From assembly GCF_025947185.1 (NCBI RefSeq), contig NZ_CP110001.1, positions 682,001 to 746,000 on the forward strand: 64,000 nucleotides of DNA, read 5' to 3'. The notes below the pieces were generated by a model that saw only the letters and a program-made list of their open reading frames with translations, did no database searches and was not told the origin of the DNA. The position numbers and the translations under genes were made by a program. Numbering within the stretch: the stretch's first letter is position 1; the number at the start of each line of letters is the position of its first letter. Shown here piece after piece: positions 52,197 through 61,927 of this stretch. Source of the DNA: Flavobacterium sp. N2038. Lineage in GTDB: Bacteria > Bacteroidota > Bacteroidia > Flavobacteriales > Flavobacteriaceae.

Positions 52197-52212
52197 TTTT
52201 TATCGATAAAAA
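52197..52212. promoter_or_regulatory. Palindrome upstream of the RicT-like gene
   Basis: TTTTTATCGATAAAAA, a perfect 16-bp palindrome 18 bp upstream of a -7-like TATCTTTA (52231-52238). Candidate operator; a short GTTGC/GCAAC hairpin follows in the leader at 52263-52278. Confidence 0.35.
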
Positions 52213-52293
52213 GCCAAATAAAAAAAATACTATCTTTACCGATCAAACGTTTATGAACTTAAGTTGCTTTTATGCAACACTACATATATAATT

Positions 52294-53628
52294 ATGGCAT
52301 GTACAAGTTGTTCAACCTCAGATGGTGGCGCACCAAAAGGTTGTAAAAATAATGGGACTTGCGGCACCGATAGCTGCAATAAATTGACGGTTTTTGACTG
52401 GCTTTCTAATATGAGCCCGTCTAACGGAGAGACGATTTTTGATTGTGTTGAAGTACGTTTTAAGAACGGACGTAAGGAATTTTTTAGAAATTCAGAAAAA
52501 TTAACTTTAAGTATTGGTGATATAGTAGCAACTGTTGCTTCGCCAGGACATGATATTGGAATTGTTACTTTGACAGGAGAATTGGTTAAAATTCAAATGA
52601 AGAAAAAAGGAGTTAATCCTGAAAGTAACGAAGTACCAAAGATTTACAGAAAAGCATCTCAAAAAGATATTGATATTTGGTCTGTGGCACGTGATCGTGA
52701 AGAACCAATGAAAGTTCGTGCACGTGAATTGGCAATTCAGCATAAATTAGAAATGAAAATTTCTGATATTGAATTTCAGGGAGACGGATCAAAAGCTACG
52801 TTTTACTATACTGCAAATGACAGAGTCGATTTTAGACTTTTGATTAAAGATTTTGCTAAAGAATTCAGTACCAGAGTAGAGATGAAACAAGTTGGTTTTC
52901 GTCAGGAAGCAGCTCGTTTAGGCGGAATTGGTTCTTGCGGACGTGAGCTTTGCTGTTCTACCTGGTTAACAGATTTTAGAAGTGTAAATACATCAGCAGC
53001 CCGTTATCAGCAATTATCATTGAATCCGCAAAAACTAGCCGGACAATGTGGTAAACTAAAATGTTGTCTGAACTATGAGTTAGACACTTACATGGATGCA
53101 TTGAAAGATTTTCCGGATTACGACACTAAGTTAGTGACCGAAAAAGGCGATGCAGTTTGCCAGAAACAAGATATTTTTAAAGGATTAATGTGGTTTGCTT
53201 ACACCAATAATTTTGCAAACTGGCATGTTTTGAAAATTGATCAGGTAAAAGAAATTATTGCTGAAAATAAGCAAAAAAATAAGGTTTCTTCTTTAGAAGA
53301 TTTTGCGATTGAAGTTACTTCTGAACCAGAAAAAGACTTTAATAATGCAATGGGTCAGGAGAGTTTAACTCGTTTTGATCAGCCAAAAAGAAAGAAAAAA
53401 CCAAATCGTAAACGCAAACCAAATGCTGAAAATGCTGCAGTTGCTTCTGCACCACAAAAACCACAGCAAGGAAACAACAACAATAACAAACCTGCAGGCG
53501 GGAATCCAAATAAATCAAACAAACCGCATAACAAAAATCATTCGAATAAATCAAATAAACCGAATGAGAATAAACCTGCAGAGCCTAGAAAACCAATAAT
53601 TATTACTAAAAATGAGAATAAGAAATAA
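52294..53628 (+). CDS. PSP1-domain protein (RicT/YaaT-like)
   Basis: A 444-residue protein. The N-terminus is Cys-rich (CTSCSTSDGGAPKGCKNNG, then CGTDSCNKL), the centre is a PSP1 domain with the RicT block LGGIGSCGRELCCSTWL and GQCGKLKCCLNYE, and the last ~75 residues are a Lys/Asn/Pro-rich low-complexity tail. In Bacillus RicT is an iron-sulfur subunit of the Y-complex affecting RNA maturation. The ATG at 52294 gives the start MACTSC. It overlaps gldH by 17 bp, so the pair is translationally linked. Confidence 0.88.
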   Translation: MACTSCSTSDGGAPKGCKNNGTCGTDSCNKLTVFDWLSNMSPSNGETIFDCVEVRFKNGRKEFFRNSEKLTLSIGDIVATVASPGHDIGIVTLTGELVKIQMKKKGVNPESNEVPKIYRKASQKDIDIWSVARDREEPMKVRARELAIQHKLEMKISDIEFQGDGSKATFYYTANDRVDFRLLIKDFAKEFSTRVEMKQVGFRQEAARLGGIGSCGRELCCSTWLTDFRSVNTSAARYQQLSLNPQKLAGQCGKLKCCLNYELDTYMDALKDFPDYDTKLVTEKGDAVCQKQDIFKGLMWFAYTNNFANWHVLKIDQVKEIIAENKQKNKVSSLEDFAIEVTSEPEKDFNNAMGQESLTRFDQPKRKKKPNRKRKPNAENAAVASAPQKPQQGNNNNNKPAGGNPNKSNKPHNKNHSNKSNKPNENKPAEPRKPIIITKNENKK

Positions 53629-54091
53629 CGTAATTCTTCTTCTGGCAGCAATACTTCTTTTTTCATGTGATAAAAAACGAGTATTTGATGAGTATAAATC
53701 AGTAGGAAGTGCGTGGAATAAAGATAGTGTAGTAACCTTCGATCTGCCGGTTTTAGATTCTACAAAAAAGTACAATTTATTTGTAAATTTGAGAGATAAC
53801 AACAATTATCCTTTCAATAATTTGTTTTTGATTGTTGCTATTGAAACACCAAGCGGATTTACAAAAGTGGATACTTTAGAATATCAAATGGCAAACCCTG
53901 ACGGAACTTTGTTAGGAAATGGTTTTTCAGACATTAAAGAAAGCAAGCTTTATTATAAAGAAGATGTGAAATTTAGAGGAAAGTATAAAGTTCACATCAA
54001 ACAAGCTGTGAGGGAATCAGGTAAAATCCCTGGTGTTCAGGCTTTAGAAGGTATTACAGACGTTGGTTTTAGAATAGAACAAAAAGATTAG
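53612..54091 (+). CDS. gldH: Gliding motility lipoprotein GldH
   Basis: A 159-residue lipoprotein with lipobox LLFSCDKK (Cys 19), then RVFDEYKSVGSAWNKDSVVTF, NLFVNLRDNNNYPFNN and YKVHIKQAVRESGKIPGVQALEGI in order (partly quoted). These match GldH, required for gliding and for stability of the type IX secretion apparatus in F. johnsoniae. It begins inside the RicT-like gene and is followed 9 bp later by the PBP1A gene. Confidence 0.93.
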   Translation: MRIRNNVILLLAAILLFSCDKKRVFDEYKSVGSAWNKDSVVTFDLPVLDSTKKYNLFVNLRDNNNYPFNNLFLIVAIETPSGFTKVDTLEYQMANPDGTLLGNGFSDIKESKLYYKEDVKFRGKYKVHIKQAVRESGKIPGVQALEGITDVGFRIEQKD

Positions 54092-54100
54092 AAAATAGTT

Positions 54101-56407
54101 ATGGCTGCTAAGAAAAACAATCAATCAAATAGCGTTAAAGATATTAATTACTATAAAAAGAAATTTTGGCGAATTTTTGCCTATACCTTGTTAGGTATTT
54201 TAGCTTTCTTTTTATTTGCCTCTTGGGGATTATTCGGTTCAATGCCGTCTTTTGAAGACCTTGAAAATCCAGACTCTAATCTGGCTACCGAAATTATCTC
54301 TTCTGATGGAGTGGTTATTGGTAAATATTTCAAAACCAACAGATCTCAGCTTAAATATTCAGATTTGCCAAAAAGCTTAGTTGAGGCTTTGGTAGCGACT
54401 GAAGATGCACGTTTTTACGAACATTCAGGAATTGATGGCAGAGGAACTTTAAGAGCTGTTTTTAGTTTAGGAACCAATGGTGGAGCGAGTACATTAACAC
54501 AACAGCTTGCAAAACAATTATTTCATGGTGAAGGTTCTAAGTTTTTGCCCTTTAGAATTGTACAAAAAATAAAAGAATGGATTATCGCCATTCGTTTAGA
54601 GCGGCAATACACCAAAAATGAAATTTTGGCCATGTATTGCAATGTCTACGATTTCGGAAATTATTCTGTTGGAGTTAGTTCTGCCGCGCAAACTTACTTC
54701 TCCAAAGACCCAAAAGATCTAACAATGGATGAGTCGGCTATTTTAGTCGGAATGTTCAAAAACTCAGGATTATACAATCCGGTTAGAAATCCGGAAGGAG
54801 TAAAAAACCGTCGTAATGTGGTTTTGTCTCAAATGGAAAAAGCAAAAATGATTTCTGAATCTGAAAAAGTAAGACTTCAGGCTTTGCCAATAGCATTAAA
54901 ATTCAAGTTAGAAAGTCACCGTGAAGGAACAGCAACTTACTTTAGAGAATATCTTCGTGATTATATGAAAAAGTGGGTAGCGGAAAATAAAAAACCAGAC
55001 GGAAGTGATTATGATATTTACAAAGATGGTCTGAAAATTTATACTACTATCGATTCAAGAATGCAGGAATATGCAGAAGAAGCGGTTTCAGAACACATGA
55101 AAAATCTGCAACAGCAATTTTTTATTGAAATGAAAACCAATAAAAATGCGCCTTTCGTAAATATTACTCAGGCAGAAACTGATAGAATCATGATGCAGGC
55201 CATGAAGAATTCTGTTCGTTGGGCTCAGATGAAAGATATGGATAAGAGCGAAGATGATATAATTGCTTCATTCAAAGTAAAAACAAAAATGCGAATATTC
55301 ACCTGGAAAGGAGAGCGTGATACAACGATGACGCCACTTGATTCTATTCGTTATTACAAACACTTTTTGCAGTCAGGTTTAATGGCAATGGAACCTCAAA
55401 CCGGAAATATCAAAGCATGGGTTGGTGGTATCAACTATAAATATTTTCAATATGATCACGTAGGTCAGGGAGCAAGACAAGTTGGTTCTACATTTAAACC
55501 GTTTGTTTATGCAACTGCGATTGAACAATTGAATATGTCTCCTTGCGATTCTATTCTGGATGGACCTTTTATGATTCACAAAGGACGTCACCACGTTACA
55601 GAAGACTGGGAGCCAAGAAACTCTGACAACAGATACCGTGGAATGGTTACTTTAAAACAAGGTTTGGCGAATTCTATCAATACCGTTTCTGCTAAATTAA
55701 TTGACAGGACTGGTCCTGAAGCTGTTGTAGAATTGACTAAAAAATTAGGAGTTAAAACAGAAATCCCGGTACAACCCTCTATTGCATTAGGTGCTGTTGA
55801 TATTACTGTAGAAGATATGGTTGCGGCCTATAGTACATTTGCAAATCAGGGAGTTTATGTAAAACCTCAGTTTTTAAGCCGTATAGAGAATAAAAGTGGA
55901 GAGGTTATTTACGAGCCGATTCCGGAATCTCATGACGTTTTAAATAAAGATATTGCTTTTGCAGTAATTAAATTGCTGGAGGGTGTAACAGAAACCGGAT
56001 CTGGAGCACGTTTGCGTACACAAGGCGGAGGAAGCGGAGATAATCGCTGGACAGGATATCCATATATGTTCAAAAACCCGATTGCGGGTAAAACGGGTAC
56101 AACACAAAATCAATCAGATGGTTGGTTTATGGGGATGGTTCCAAATTTAGTAACAGGAGTTTGGGTAGGTTGCGAAGATCGTTCTGCACGTTTCAAAAGT
56201 TTAACTTATGGACAAGGAGCTACAGCAGCTTTACCAGTTTGGGCTTACTTCATGAAAAAATGTTATGCCGATGAAACACTTCAGGTTTCTAAATCAGAGT
56301 TTGAGCGTCCGGCCAATCTTTCTATAAAAGTAGATTGTTATCAAAGACCGGCGGTTGTAAAAGATACAACACAAACAGAACAAAATACAGATGAGTTTGA
56401 ACTATAA
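54101..56407 (+). CDS. Penicillin-binding protein 1A
   Basis: A 768-residue bifunctional peptidoglycan synthase. A cytoplasmic tail and membrane helix (about 27-48) precede the glycosyltransferase domain (EDARFYEHSGIDGRG, GGASTLTQQLAKQLF), then the transpeptidase with SxxK (STFK in VGSTFKPFVYA), SxN (ANSINTVSAK) and KTG (AGKTGTTQNQSDGWF). It polymerises and cross-links peptidoglycan. Same strand and 9 bp after gldH. Confidence 0.96.
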   Translation: MAAKKNNQSNSVKDINYYKKKFWRIFAYTLLGILAFFLFASWGLFGSMPSFEDLENPDSNLATEIISSDGVVIGKYFKTNRSQLKYSDLPKSLVEALVATEDARFYEHSGIDGRGTLRAVFSLGTNGGASTLTQQLAKQLFHGEGSKFLPFRIVQKIKEWIIAIRLERQYTKNEILAMYCNVYDFGNYSVGVSSAAQTYFSKDPKDLTMDESAILVGMFKNSGLYNPVRNPEGVKNRRNVVLSQMEKAKMISESEKVRLQALPIALKFKLESHREGTATYFREYLRDYMKKWVAENKKPDGSDYDIYKDGLKIYTTIDSRMQEYAEEAVSEHMKNLQQQFFIEMKTNKNAPFVNITQAETDRIMMQAMKNSVRWAQMKDMDKSEDDIIASFKVKTKMRIFTWKGERDTTMTPLDSIRYYKHFLQSGLMAMEPQTGNIKAWVGGINYKYFQYDHVGQGARQVGSTFKPFVYATAIEQLNMSPCDSILDGPFMIHKGRHHVTEDWEPRNSDNRYRGMVTLKQGLANSINTVSAKLIDRTGPEAVVELTKKLGVKTEIPVQPSIALGAVDITVEDMVAAYSTFANQGVYVKPQFLSRIENKSGEVIYEPIPESHDVLNKDIAFAVIKLLEGVTETGSGARLRTQGGGSGDNRWTGYPYMFKNPIAGKTGTTQNQSDGWFMGMVPNLVTGVWVGCEDRSARFKSLTYGQGATAALPVWAYFMKKCYADETLQVSKSEFERPANLSIKVDCYQRPAVVKDTTQTEQNTDEFEL

Positions 56408-56430
56408 GTTTTAGCTTTTTTAAAAATAGA

Positions 56431-56484
56431 AAATATCCTTTTGTGCCATCTTAAATTAAGATGATTACAAAAGGATATTTTTTT
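56431..56484 (+). terminator. Two-step hairpin terminator after PBP1A
   Basis: Outer 14-base arms (56431-56444, 56467-56480) enclose an inner palindrome CATCTTAAATTAAGATG (56447-56463) and are followed by T residues. Confidence 0.85.
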
Positions 56485-56578
56485 GAATACAGCGTTTTTT
56501 ATTTTTTACGAAATCGTTATAAATTAATCTAAAAATCTTATTTTTATCAAAAATATATAGTAATAAAGACCCTTTGTT

Positions 56579-57280
56579 ATGATAACAAAAAAAGTTAATA
56601 ATGTTCAGGAAGCAATAAAAGGAATAGAAAGCGGAATGACCATCATGTTTGGTGGTTTTGGATTATGCGGAATTCCAGAAAATACTATTGCTGCCTTAGT
56701 AAATACATCAACTTCAGATTTAACTTGTATTTCGAATAATGCGGGAGTTGATGATTTTGGTTTAGGATTGCTTTTGCAAAAGAAACAGATCAAAAAGATG
56801 ATTTCTTCGTATGTAGGTGAAAATGCCGAATTCGAACGTCAAATGCTTTCTGGAGAATTAGAAGTTGAATTGACGCCGCAAGGGACGCTGGCAGAACGTT
56901 GTCGCGCAGCTCAGGCTGGGATCCCGGCATTTTTTACACCAGCAGGTTACGGAACTGAAGTTGCAGAAGGAAAAGAAGTTCGCGAATTCAAAGGTAAAAT
57001 GCACATTATGGAAAAAGCTTTTGAAGCTGATTTTGCAATTGTAAAAGCCTGGAAAGGAGATGAAGCCGGAAATCTTATTTTTAAAGGAACTGCCAGAAAC
57101 TTTAACGCCTGTATGGCTGGAGCGGGAAAAATCACCATTGCCGAAGTTGAAGAATTGGTACCTGTTGGGACATTAGATCCAAATCAGATTCATATTCCGG
57201 GAATTATGGTACAACGTATTTTTCAGGGAGAAAAATTTGAAAAGAGAATCGAGCAACGTACAGTAAGACAGAGAGTTTAA
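56579..57280 (+). CDS. scoA: 3-oxoacid CoA-transferase subunit A
   Basis: A 233-residue CoA-transferase family I alpha subunit: [42 protein letters not shown] and [16 protein letters not shown]. With subunit B it transfers CoA from succinyl-CoA to acetoacetate or related acids. The catalytic Glu belongs to subunit B. It is followed by an inverted-repeat-containing gap of 111 bp and then subunit B. Confidence 0.95.
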   Translation: MITKKVNNVQEAIKGIESGMTIMFGGFGLCGIPENTIAALVNTSTSDLTCISNNAGVDDFGLGLLLQKKQIKKMISSYVGENAEFERQMLSGELEVELTPQGTLAERCRAAQAGIPAFFTPAGYGTEVAEGKEVREFKGKMHIMEKAFEADFAIVKAWKGDEAGNLIFKGTARNFNACMAGAGKITIAEVEELVPVGTLDPNQIHIPGIMVQRIFQGEKFEKRIEQRTVRQRV

Positions 57281-57302
57281 TTAGATAATGAGATAATTTG
57301 TC

Positions 57303-57344
57303 CATTAGATAATGCTTTACAAAATCTAAAATAATTATCTAATG
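57303..57344. repeat. Inverted repeat between scoA and scoB
   Basis: Perfect 11-base arms CATTAGATAAT (57303-57313) and complement (57334-57344), with further copies of the words TTAGATAAT and ACATT on either side (57281-57388). Confidence 0.7.
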
Positions 57345-57391
57345 ATCAAATTGACTAATTGGCACATTAAAAAAATTGACACATTGAAGAT

Positions 57392-58048
57392 ATGTTAACA
57401 AAAGAAGATATTGCAAAACGAATTGCGAAAGAAGTAAAAGACAGATATTTTGTAAACTTAGGAATTGGTATTCCGACATTGGTTGCAAATTATGTGCGTG
57501 AAGATATTGCTGTAGAGTTTCAAAGTGAAAACGGTGTTTTGGGTATGGGACCATTTCCTTTTGCCGGAGAAGAAGATGCAGATATTATCAACGCAGGAAA
57601 ACAAACCATTACAACACTTCCGGGAGCCAGTTTCTTTGATTCGGCTTTTAGTTTCGGAATGATTCGCAGCCAAAAAGTTGATTTAACTATTTTGGGAGCT
57701 ATGGAAGTTTCAGAAAACGGAGATATTGCCAACTGGAAGATTCCGGGAAAAATGGTGAAAGGAATGGGAGGTGCAATGGATTTGGTAGCTTCTGCTGAAA
57801 ATATTATCGTGGCGATGATGCATGTTAATAAAGCCGGGGAGTCTAAGATTCTAAAAAAATGTACTTTACCATTAACAGGCGTTGGCTGCGTTAAAAAGGT
57901 TGTTACAGAACTTGCAGTACTCGAAGTGACTGAAAATGGTTTTAAGCTCTTAGAACGAGCGCCAGGTGTTTCTGTAGAACATATCATTGCATCGACCGAA
58001 GCAGATTTAATTATTGAAGGAGAAATTCCGGAAATGGATATCAGTTAA
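57392..58048 (+). CDS. scoB: 3-oxoacid CoA-transferase subunit B
   Basis: A 218-residue beta subunit of family I CoA-transferases. LGIGIPTLVANYV and the catalytic-glutamate motif EFQSENGVLGMGPFP are present, followed by GGAMDLVASAENIIVAM and CTLPLTGVGCVKKVVTELAV. Partner of the upstream subunit A; its terminator is at 58076-58108. Confidence 0.95.
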   Translation: MLTKEDIAKRIAKEVKDRYFVNLGIGIPTLVANYVREDIAVEFQSENGVLGMGPFPFAGEEDADIINAGKQTITTLPGASFFDSAFSFGMIRSQKVDLTILGAMEVSENGDIANWKIPGKMVKGMGGAMDLVASAENIIVAMMHVNKAGESKILKKCTLPLTGVGCVKKVVTELAVLEVTENGFKLLERAPGVSVEHIIASTEADLIIEGEIPEMDIS

Positions 58049-58075
58049 TCACATATTTTAGTATAAAATCTATTG

Positions 58076-58108
58076 AGGCCAGCTTTTAAAAGAGCTGGCC
58101 TTTTTTTG
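58076..58108 (+). terminator. Terminator after scoB
   Basis: Nine-base GC-rich arms AGGCCAGCT/AGCTGGCCT (58076-58084, 58093-58101) followed by seven T residues, 28 bp after the stop. Confidence 0.88.
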
Positions 58109-58415
58109 TAGGAATAAATTAGTGATCACATATAGTAACTGGTTGCTAGGGAAAATGAATTTTGAGGGCTTGTTTTTGTTGTAATGTCTTATATTTCAGT
58201 AATATAATTAGTTTTGGGTTTGTTTTTGTGAGAAATTTATATTGTTTGTTAAATAAAAATGATATTAATATAAAAAATGTTGTATTTCATCGATTAACGG
58301 CATATTTCATCGATTATCTAACATAAATGAAATACTTTTATCTCGAAATAGAGTATTTACTTACATTAAATATTTTATTTGTAATCATTTAACCAAACTT
58401 AAATACCACATTATT
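58109..58415. other. Regulatory gap upstream of the M4 peptidase gene
   Basis: No coding frame. The distinctive content is two 14-bp direct repeats TATTTCATCGATTA at 58283-58296 and 58303-58316 (period exactly 20 bp) and an inverted half-site ATGAAAT at 58327-58333, about 100 bp before the start codon. No consensus -7 box was found between them and the gene. Confidence 0.6.
58283..58316 (+). promoter_or_regulatory. Direct-repeat operator candidate
   Basis: TATTTCATCGATTA repeated identically with a 20-bp period, i.e. two copies on the same helix face, upstream of a secreted peptidase gene. This geometry resembles sites of LytTR-type or response regulators. Confidence 0.55.
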
Positions 58416-61199
58416 ATGGAAAAAAAATTACCAAAAATTATGACAACGTCAGTTGTTATTCTTACATTTTCTGTAGCTGGATTTACCCAAAACACTGATA
58501 AAAGGGTAAGTCAGAAAAATGTATCAGAAAACGGACAACCAAGTTTAATCACCTTTAGCGACAAGTCTACCTACAAAGAATCCGACTTTAACACTGTTTT
58601 TAAAGAACAATTAGGTTTAAAGGACAATCAGAATTTTGCAAAAGTAAAGACAGAGTCTGATAAAGAAGGGTTTGTACATGAAAAATTTCAGTTATACGAA
58701 CAAGGAATCAAAGTAGAGTTTGCAAACTATACTTTACATTCAAAAGGAGGAAAATTAGTTTCGATGAATGGCGAATTTTATGCTCTTGAAAATGTAAAAA
58801 CAACGCCTAAATTATCCAGTCAGGCTGCTTTTGCTAAAGCAATTGCCTATACAGGTGCAAAGCAATATCTATGGGAAACACCAGACGATGCAGCTGTGAT
58901 GGGATATGAAAAACCAAAAGGCGAATTGGTTTTATTACCGGCAATGGAAGAACAAGGCGAGAACAGAAAGTCTGATAAAGTAAGATTAGCTTATAAATTT
59001 GATATTTATGCTACTTATCCGTTGAGCAGAGGAGATCTTTATATCGATGCCCAGACCGGAGAAGCTTTGTTTTACAATGCAACGATCAAACATCTTGGCG
59101 AAAACAGTCATGGGAGATTAATTTCGACGGCTGGCAAAGATCAAAAAAGCAGTTTAGTTTCTAAAAAAAGTATGGTTGCCGCAAATGCAGCGACTCGTTA
59201 TAGCGGAACACAGACTATTCAGACTAGTTTAAGCGGTTCTTCTTATATTTTATCTGATGTAACTCGTGGAAACGGAATTCAAACTTACAACTCTGCAAGA
59301 ACTGCGACATATCCTACAACTAATTTTACAGATGCCGACAATAACTGGACAGCAGCCGAGTATAATAACACCAATAAAGATAATGGTGCATTAGACGCAC
59401 ATTGGGGTGCCGAGATGACTTATGATTATTGGTCAACAGTACATGGAAGAAATAGCTTTGATAATGCGGGTGCAAAAATTAAAAGTTATGTTCATTACAA
59501 TTTAGTAGCAGCGGGATATCCAAATAATAATAATGCATTTTGGAACGGAAGTGTTATGACTTACGGTGACGGAACCGGAACTGGAGGATTTGATATTTTA
59601 ACAGCAATGGATGTTGCGGGTCATGAAATTGGTCATGCTGTGTGTACGTATACTGCAAATCTGGCGTATCAGAAAGAATCGGGGGCAATGAACGAAGCAT
59701 TCTCTGATATTTGGGGAGCTTGTATAGAATATCGTGCTGCACCAACAAAATCAACCTGGTTAGTTGGAGAAGATATTGAAAGAAGAAGTGGTCATCTTGC
59801 CCTGCGCTCAATGAGTGATCCAAATTCAGAAGGACAGCCAGATACTTACGGGGGAACATATTGGGTAAATGTAAACTGTACGCCAACAAATAATAACGAT
59901 CAATGTGGGGTTCATACCAATTCTGGTGTTTTGAATCATTGGTTTTATATTTTATCTGTTGGTAAATCAGGAACAAACGATATTGGAAGTGTGTATAACG
60001 TAACAGGTATTACTATTGACAAAGCTGCAAAAATTGCTTACCGTTTAGAGAGCGTATATTTAACAGCAAATTCAACATATGCAAATGCAAGAACTTCAGG
60101 AATACAATCTGCAATAGATTTATACGGTGCAGGTTCTGCTGAGGTTATTGCAACAACGAATGCGTTTTATGCAGTTGGTGTTGGTGCTGCTTATGCAGGA
60201 TCGGGGGATACTGTGGCACCAACAGCTCCAACAAGCTTAGCTGCTTCTGGAACTACCGGAACAACTACTAATTTATCGTGGACTGCTTCTACAGATAATG
60301 TGGCAGTTACAGGATATGACATTTACGAAGGAACAACGCTAAAAGGATCTTCAACATCAACTACATATACGGTAACCGGTTTAACGGCTTTAACGGCTTA
60401 TACTTTTACGGTTAAAGCTAAAGATGCTGCAGGAAATGTTTCAGCTGCCAGTAATGCTGTAAATGTTACTACAACTGCCGCGACTATATCTTATTGTACA
60501 TCTCAGGGAAATAGTACCGCAGATGAAAGAATTGGTAAAGTTGTGTTTGGAACAATCAATAATACATCAACAGGTACAACGGGTTATGAAAACTATACTG
60601 CACTTTCTACAAATGCAACAAGAGGAACAGCTTACACGATTACTATTACTCCAAGCTGGACTTCGACTGTTTACACTGAAGGATATGCTGTTTTTATTGA
60701 TTACAATCAAGATGGTGATTTTGCAGATTCTGGTGAGACTGTTTGGACAAAAGCAACTTCAAAAACAACTCCGGTGACTGGAACAATAACTATTCCGGCA
60801 ACGGCAGCTCTTGGAACAACCAGAGTTAGAGTTTCTATGAAATACAACGGAATCCCAACATCTTGTGAGGCTTTTTCTTATGGACAAGTAGAAGATTATT
60901 CTATAAACATCACTGCTTCAGGAGCAATTGCTAGTGAGGATATCAATACAAGTTTATTTGAAACCACAGAAACATCAAGTTTTGCATTATATCCAAACCC
61001 TGTAGAAGATGAACTGAATGTTTCAATTTTGAATAATACAGGATATACATTCCGAATCACAAACACATTGGGTCAGCAAATTAGCACAGGACAACTTTCC
61101 GGAAACCCTATTAATGTTAGTGCATTAAATACTGGAGTTTATATTATTGAATTAAATAACGGCAGTAAAAGAGTCGTTAAGAAATTTGTTAAGAAATAA
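58416..61199 (+). CDS. Secreted M4 (thermolysin-like) metallopeptidase with T9SS sorting domain
   Basis: A 927-residue exported protease. Order: signal peptide (1-25), FTP/PepSY-type propeptide (about 35-215), M4 catalytic domain with zinc motif HEIGH (403-407), third ligand Glu 427 in [10 protein letters not shown] and the [14 protein letters not shown] catalytic-His segment, a fibronectin type III domain (about 598-688), a GEVED domain (about 695-836, [10 protein letters not shown]), and a C-terminal type A sorting domain ([32 protein letters not shown]). It is expected to be secreted through the type IX system and to degrade extracellular protein. Confidence 0.95.
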   Translation: MEKKLPKIMTTSVVILTFSVAGFTQNTDKRVSQKNVSENGQPSLITFSDKSTYKESDFNTVFKEQLGLKDNQNFAKVKTESDKEGFVHEKFQLYEQGIKVEFANYTLHSKGGKLVSMNGEFYALENVKTTPKLSSQAAFAKAIAYTGAKQYLWETPDDAAVMGYEKPKGELVLLPAMEEQGENRKSDKVRLAYKFDIYATYPLSRGDLYIDAQTGEALFYNATIKHLGENSHGRLISTAGKDQKSSLVSKKSMVAANAATRYSGTQTIQTSLSGSSYILSDVTRGNGIQTYNSARTATYPTTNFTDADNNWTAAEYNNTNKDNGALDAHWGAEMTYDYWSTVHGRNSFDNAGAKIKSYVHYNLVAAGYPNNNNAFWNGSVMTYGDGTGTGGFDILTAMDVAGHEIGHAVCTYTANLAYQKESGAMNEAFSDIWGACIEYRAAPTKSTWLVGEDIERRSGHLALRSMSDPNSEGQPDTYGGTYWVNVNCTPTNNNDQCGVHTNSGVLNHWFYILSVGKSGTNDIGSVYNVTGITIDKAAKIAYRLESVYLTANSTYANARTSGIQSAIDLYGAGSAEVIATTNAFYAVGVGAAYAGSGDTVAPTAPTSLAASGTTGTTTNLSWTASTDNVAVTGYDIYEGTTLKGSSTSTTYTVTGLTALTAYTFTVKAKDAAGNVSAASNAVNVTTTAATISYCTSQGNSTADERIGKVVFGTINNTSTGTTGYENYTALSTNATRGTAYTITITPSWTSTVYTEGYAVFIDYNQDGDFADSGETVWTKATSKTTPVTGTITIPATAALGTTRVRVSMKYNGIPTSCEAFSYGQVEDYSINITASGAIASEDINTSLFETTETSSFALYPNPVEDELNVSILNNTGYTFRITNTLGQQISTGQLSGNPINVSALNTGVYIIELNNGSKRVVKKFVKK

Positions 61200-61258
61200 A
61201 AGGTTGAGATTGTTAGAAAGGCTTTGAAGATTTTAATTCAGATCTTATAAAAGCAAAG

Positions 61259-61285
61259 AAAAACCGCCTGTATGGGCGGTTTTTT
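61259..61285 (+). terminator. Terminator after the M4 peptidase gene
   Basis: Perfect 10-base arms AAAAACCGCC/GGCGGTTTTT with a 6-base loop and trailing T residues; it may also stop the convergent beta-barrel gene. Confidence 0.9.
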
Positions 61286-61348
61286 ATTGATATAAATTTT
61301 CAACTAATGTTTTAAAACGTTCTTTTGGTGAAACCAAACGATTAAAAT

Positions 61349-61879
61349 TTATTGCAAATTAAAAGAAGCTCCTAAACTGAAAGTTGCCTGATTGTTTAAA
61401 TGATAAAACGGATCATTGTTACTTCCGTATTTTGCAATTGGAAATCCAACTTCAGTAAATACACCAAATCCGTCTGTAAAGAAATAACGACCTCCAACAT
61501 GGCCTCCAAAATTATGTAAACCTAAACTTAGTCCTGGATAAATGTCTAATTGCTCTACTCCAATTACGCTTGATAAATTAGCATTAATTCTGGCTTTTGC
61601 ATCAAAACGATCAGAGAAGTCAGGAGTTTTGTCATTGTAAACAGATGAACTTCCGTGGTAAAAACCACTAAAATTATCTACTCCTAATAAATAATTTGCA
61701 ACAAAACCAAATGAGAAATTTTCTCCTAAACCAAAATCTACAGATCCCTGAATTCCAGAACCACCATCTTGTAAATTAGCACCAACATTAACTCGTATGT
61801 CTCCTTTTCCTGTAAATGCTTTTTGAGCATTAATAAATCCAAATGATACTAAAAACAAAAGTGTAATAACCTTTTTCAT
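61349..61879 (-). CDS. Outer-membrane beta-barrel protein of unknown function
   Basis: A 176-residue secreted protein with signal peptide LLFLVSFGFINAQ. The mature part alternates short strands and Gly-rich turns (GDIRVNVGANLQDGGSGIQGS, SFGFVANYLLGVDNF, FGVFTEVGFPIAKYG; partly quoted) and ends in ATFSLGASFNLQ with a terminal aromatic-X pattern, consistent with a small eight-stranded barrel. It resembles the DUF6646 group, but I am not certain of this name. Confidence 0.78.
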   Translation of the reverse strand: MKKVITLLFLVSFGFINAQKAFTGKGDIRVNVGANLQDGGSGIQGSVDFGLGENFSFGFVANYLLGVDNFSGFYHGSSSVYNDKTPDFSDRFDAKARINANLSSVIGVEQLDIYPGLSLGLHNFGGHVGGRYFFTDGFGVFTEVGFPIAKYGSNNDPFYHLNNQATFSLGASFNLQ

Positions 61880-61927
61880 AAACTTAAATATTAATTATTT
61901 TAAAATGCAAAATTAAATTTTTATGGA

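Noticed and set aside
53375..53599. Plus-strand frame inside the RicT-like low-complexity tail
   Set aside because: It is a shifted reading of the Lys/Asn-rich repeat region of the real gene.
57458..57987. Long minus-strand frames opposite scoB
   Set aside because: They mirror the codon pattern of scoB, which has clear CoA-transferase motifs; no independent evidence.
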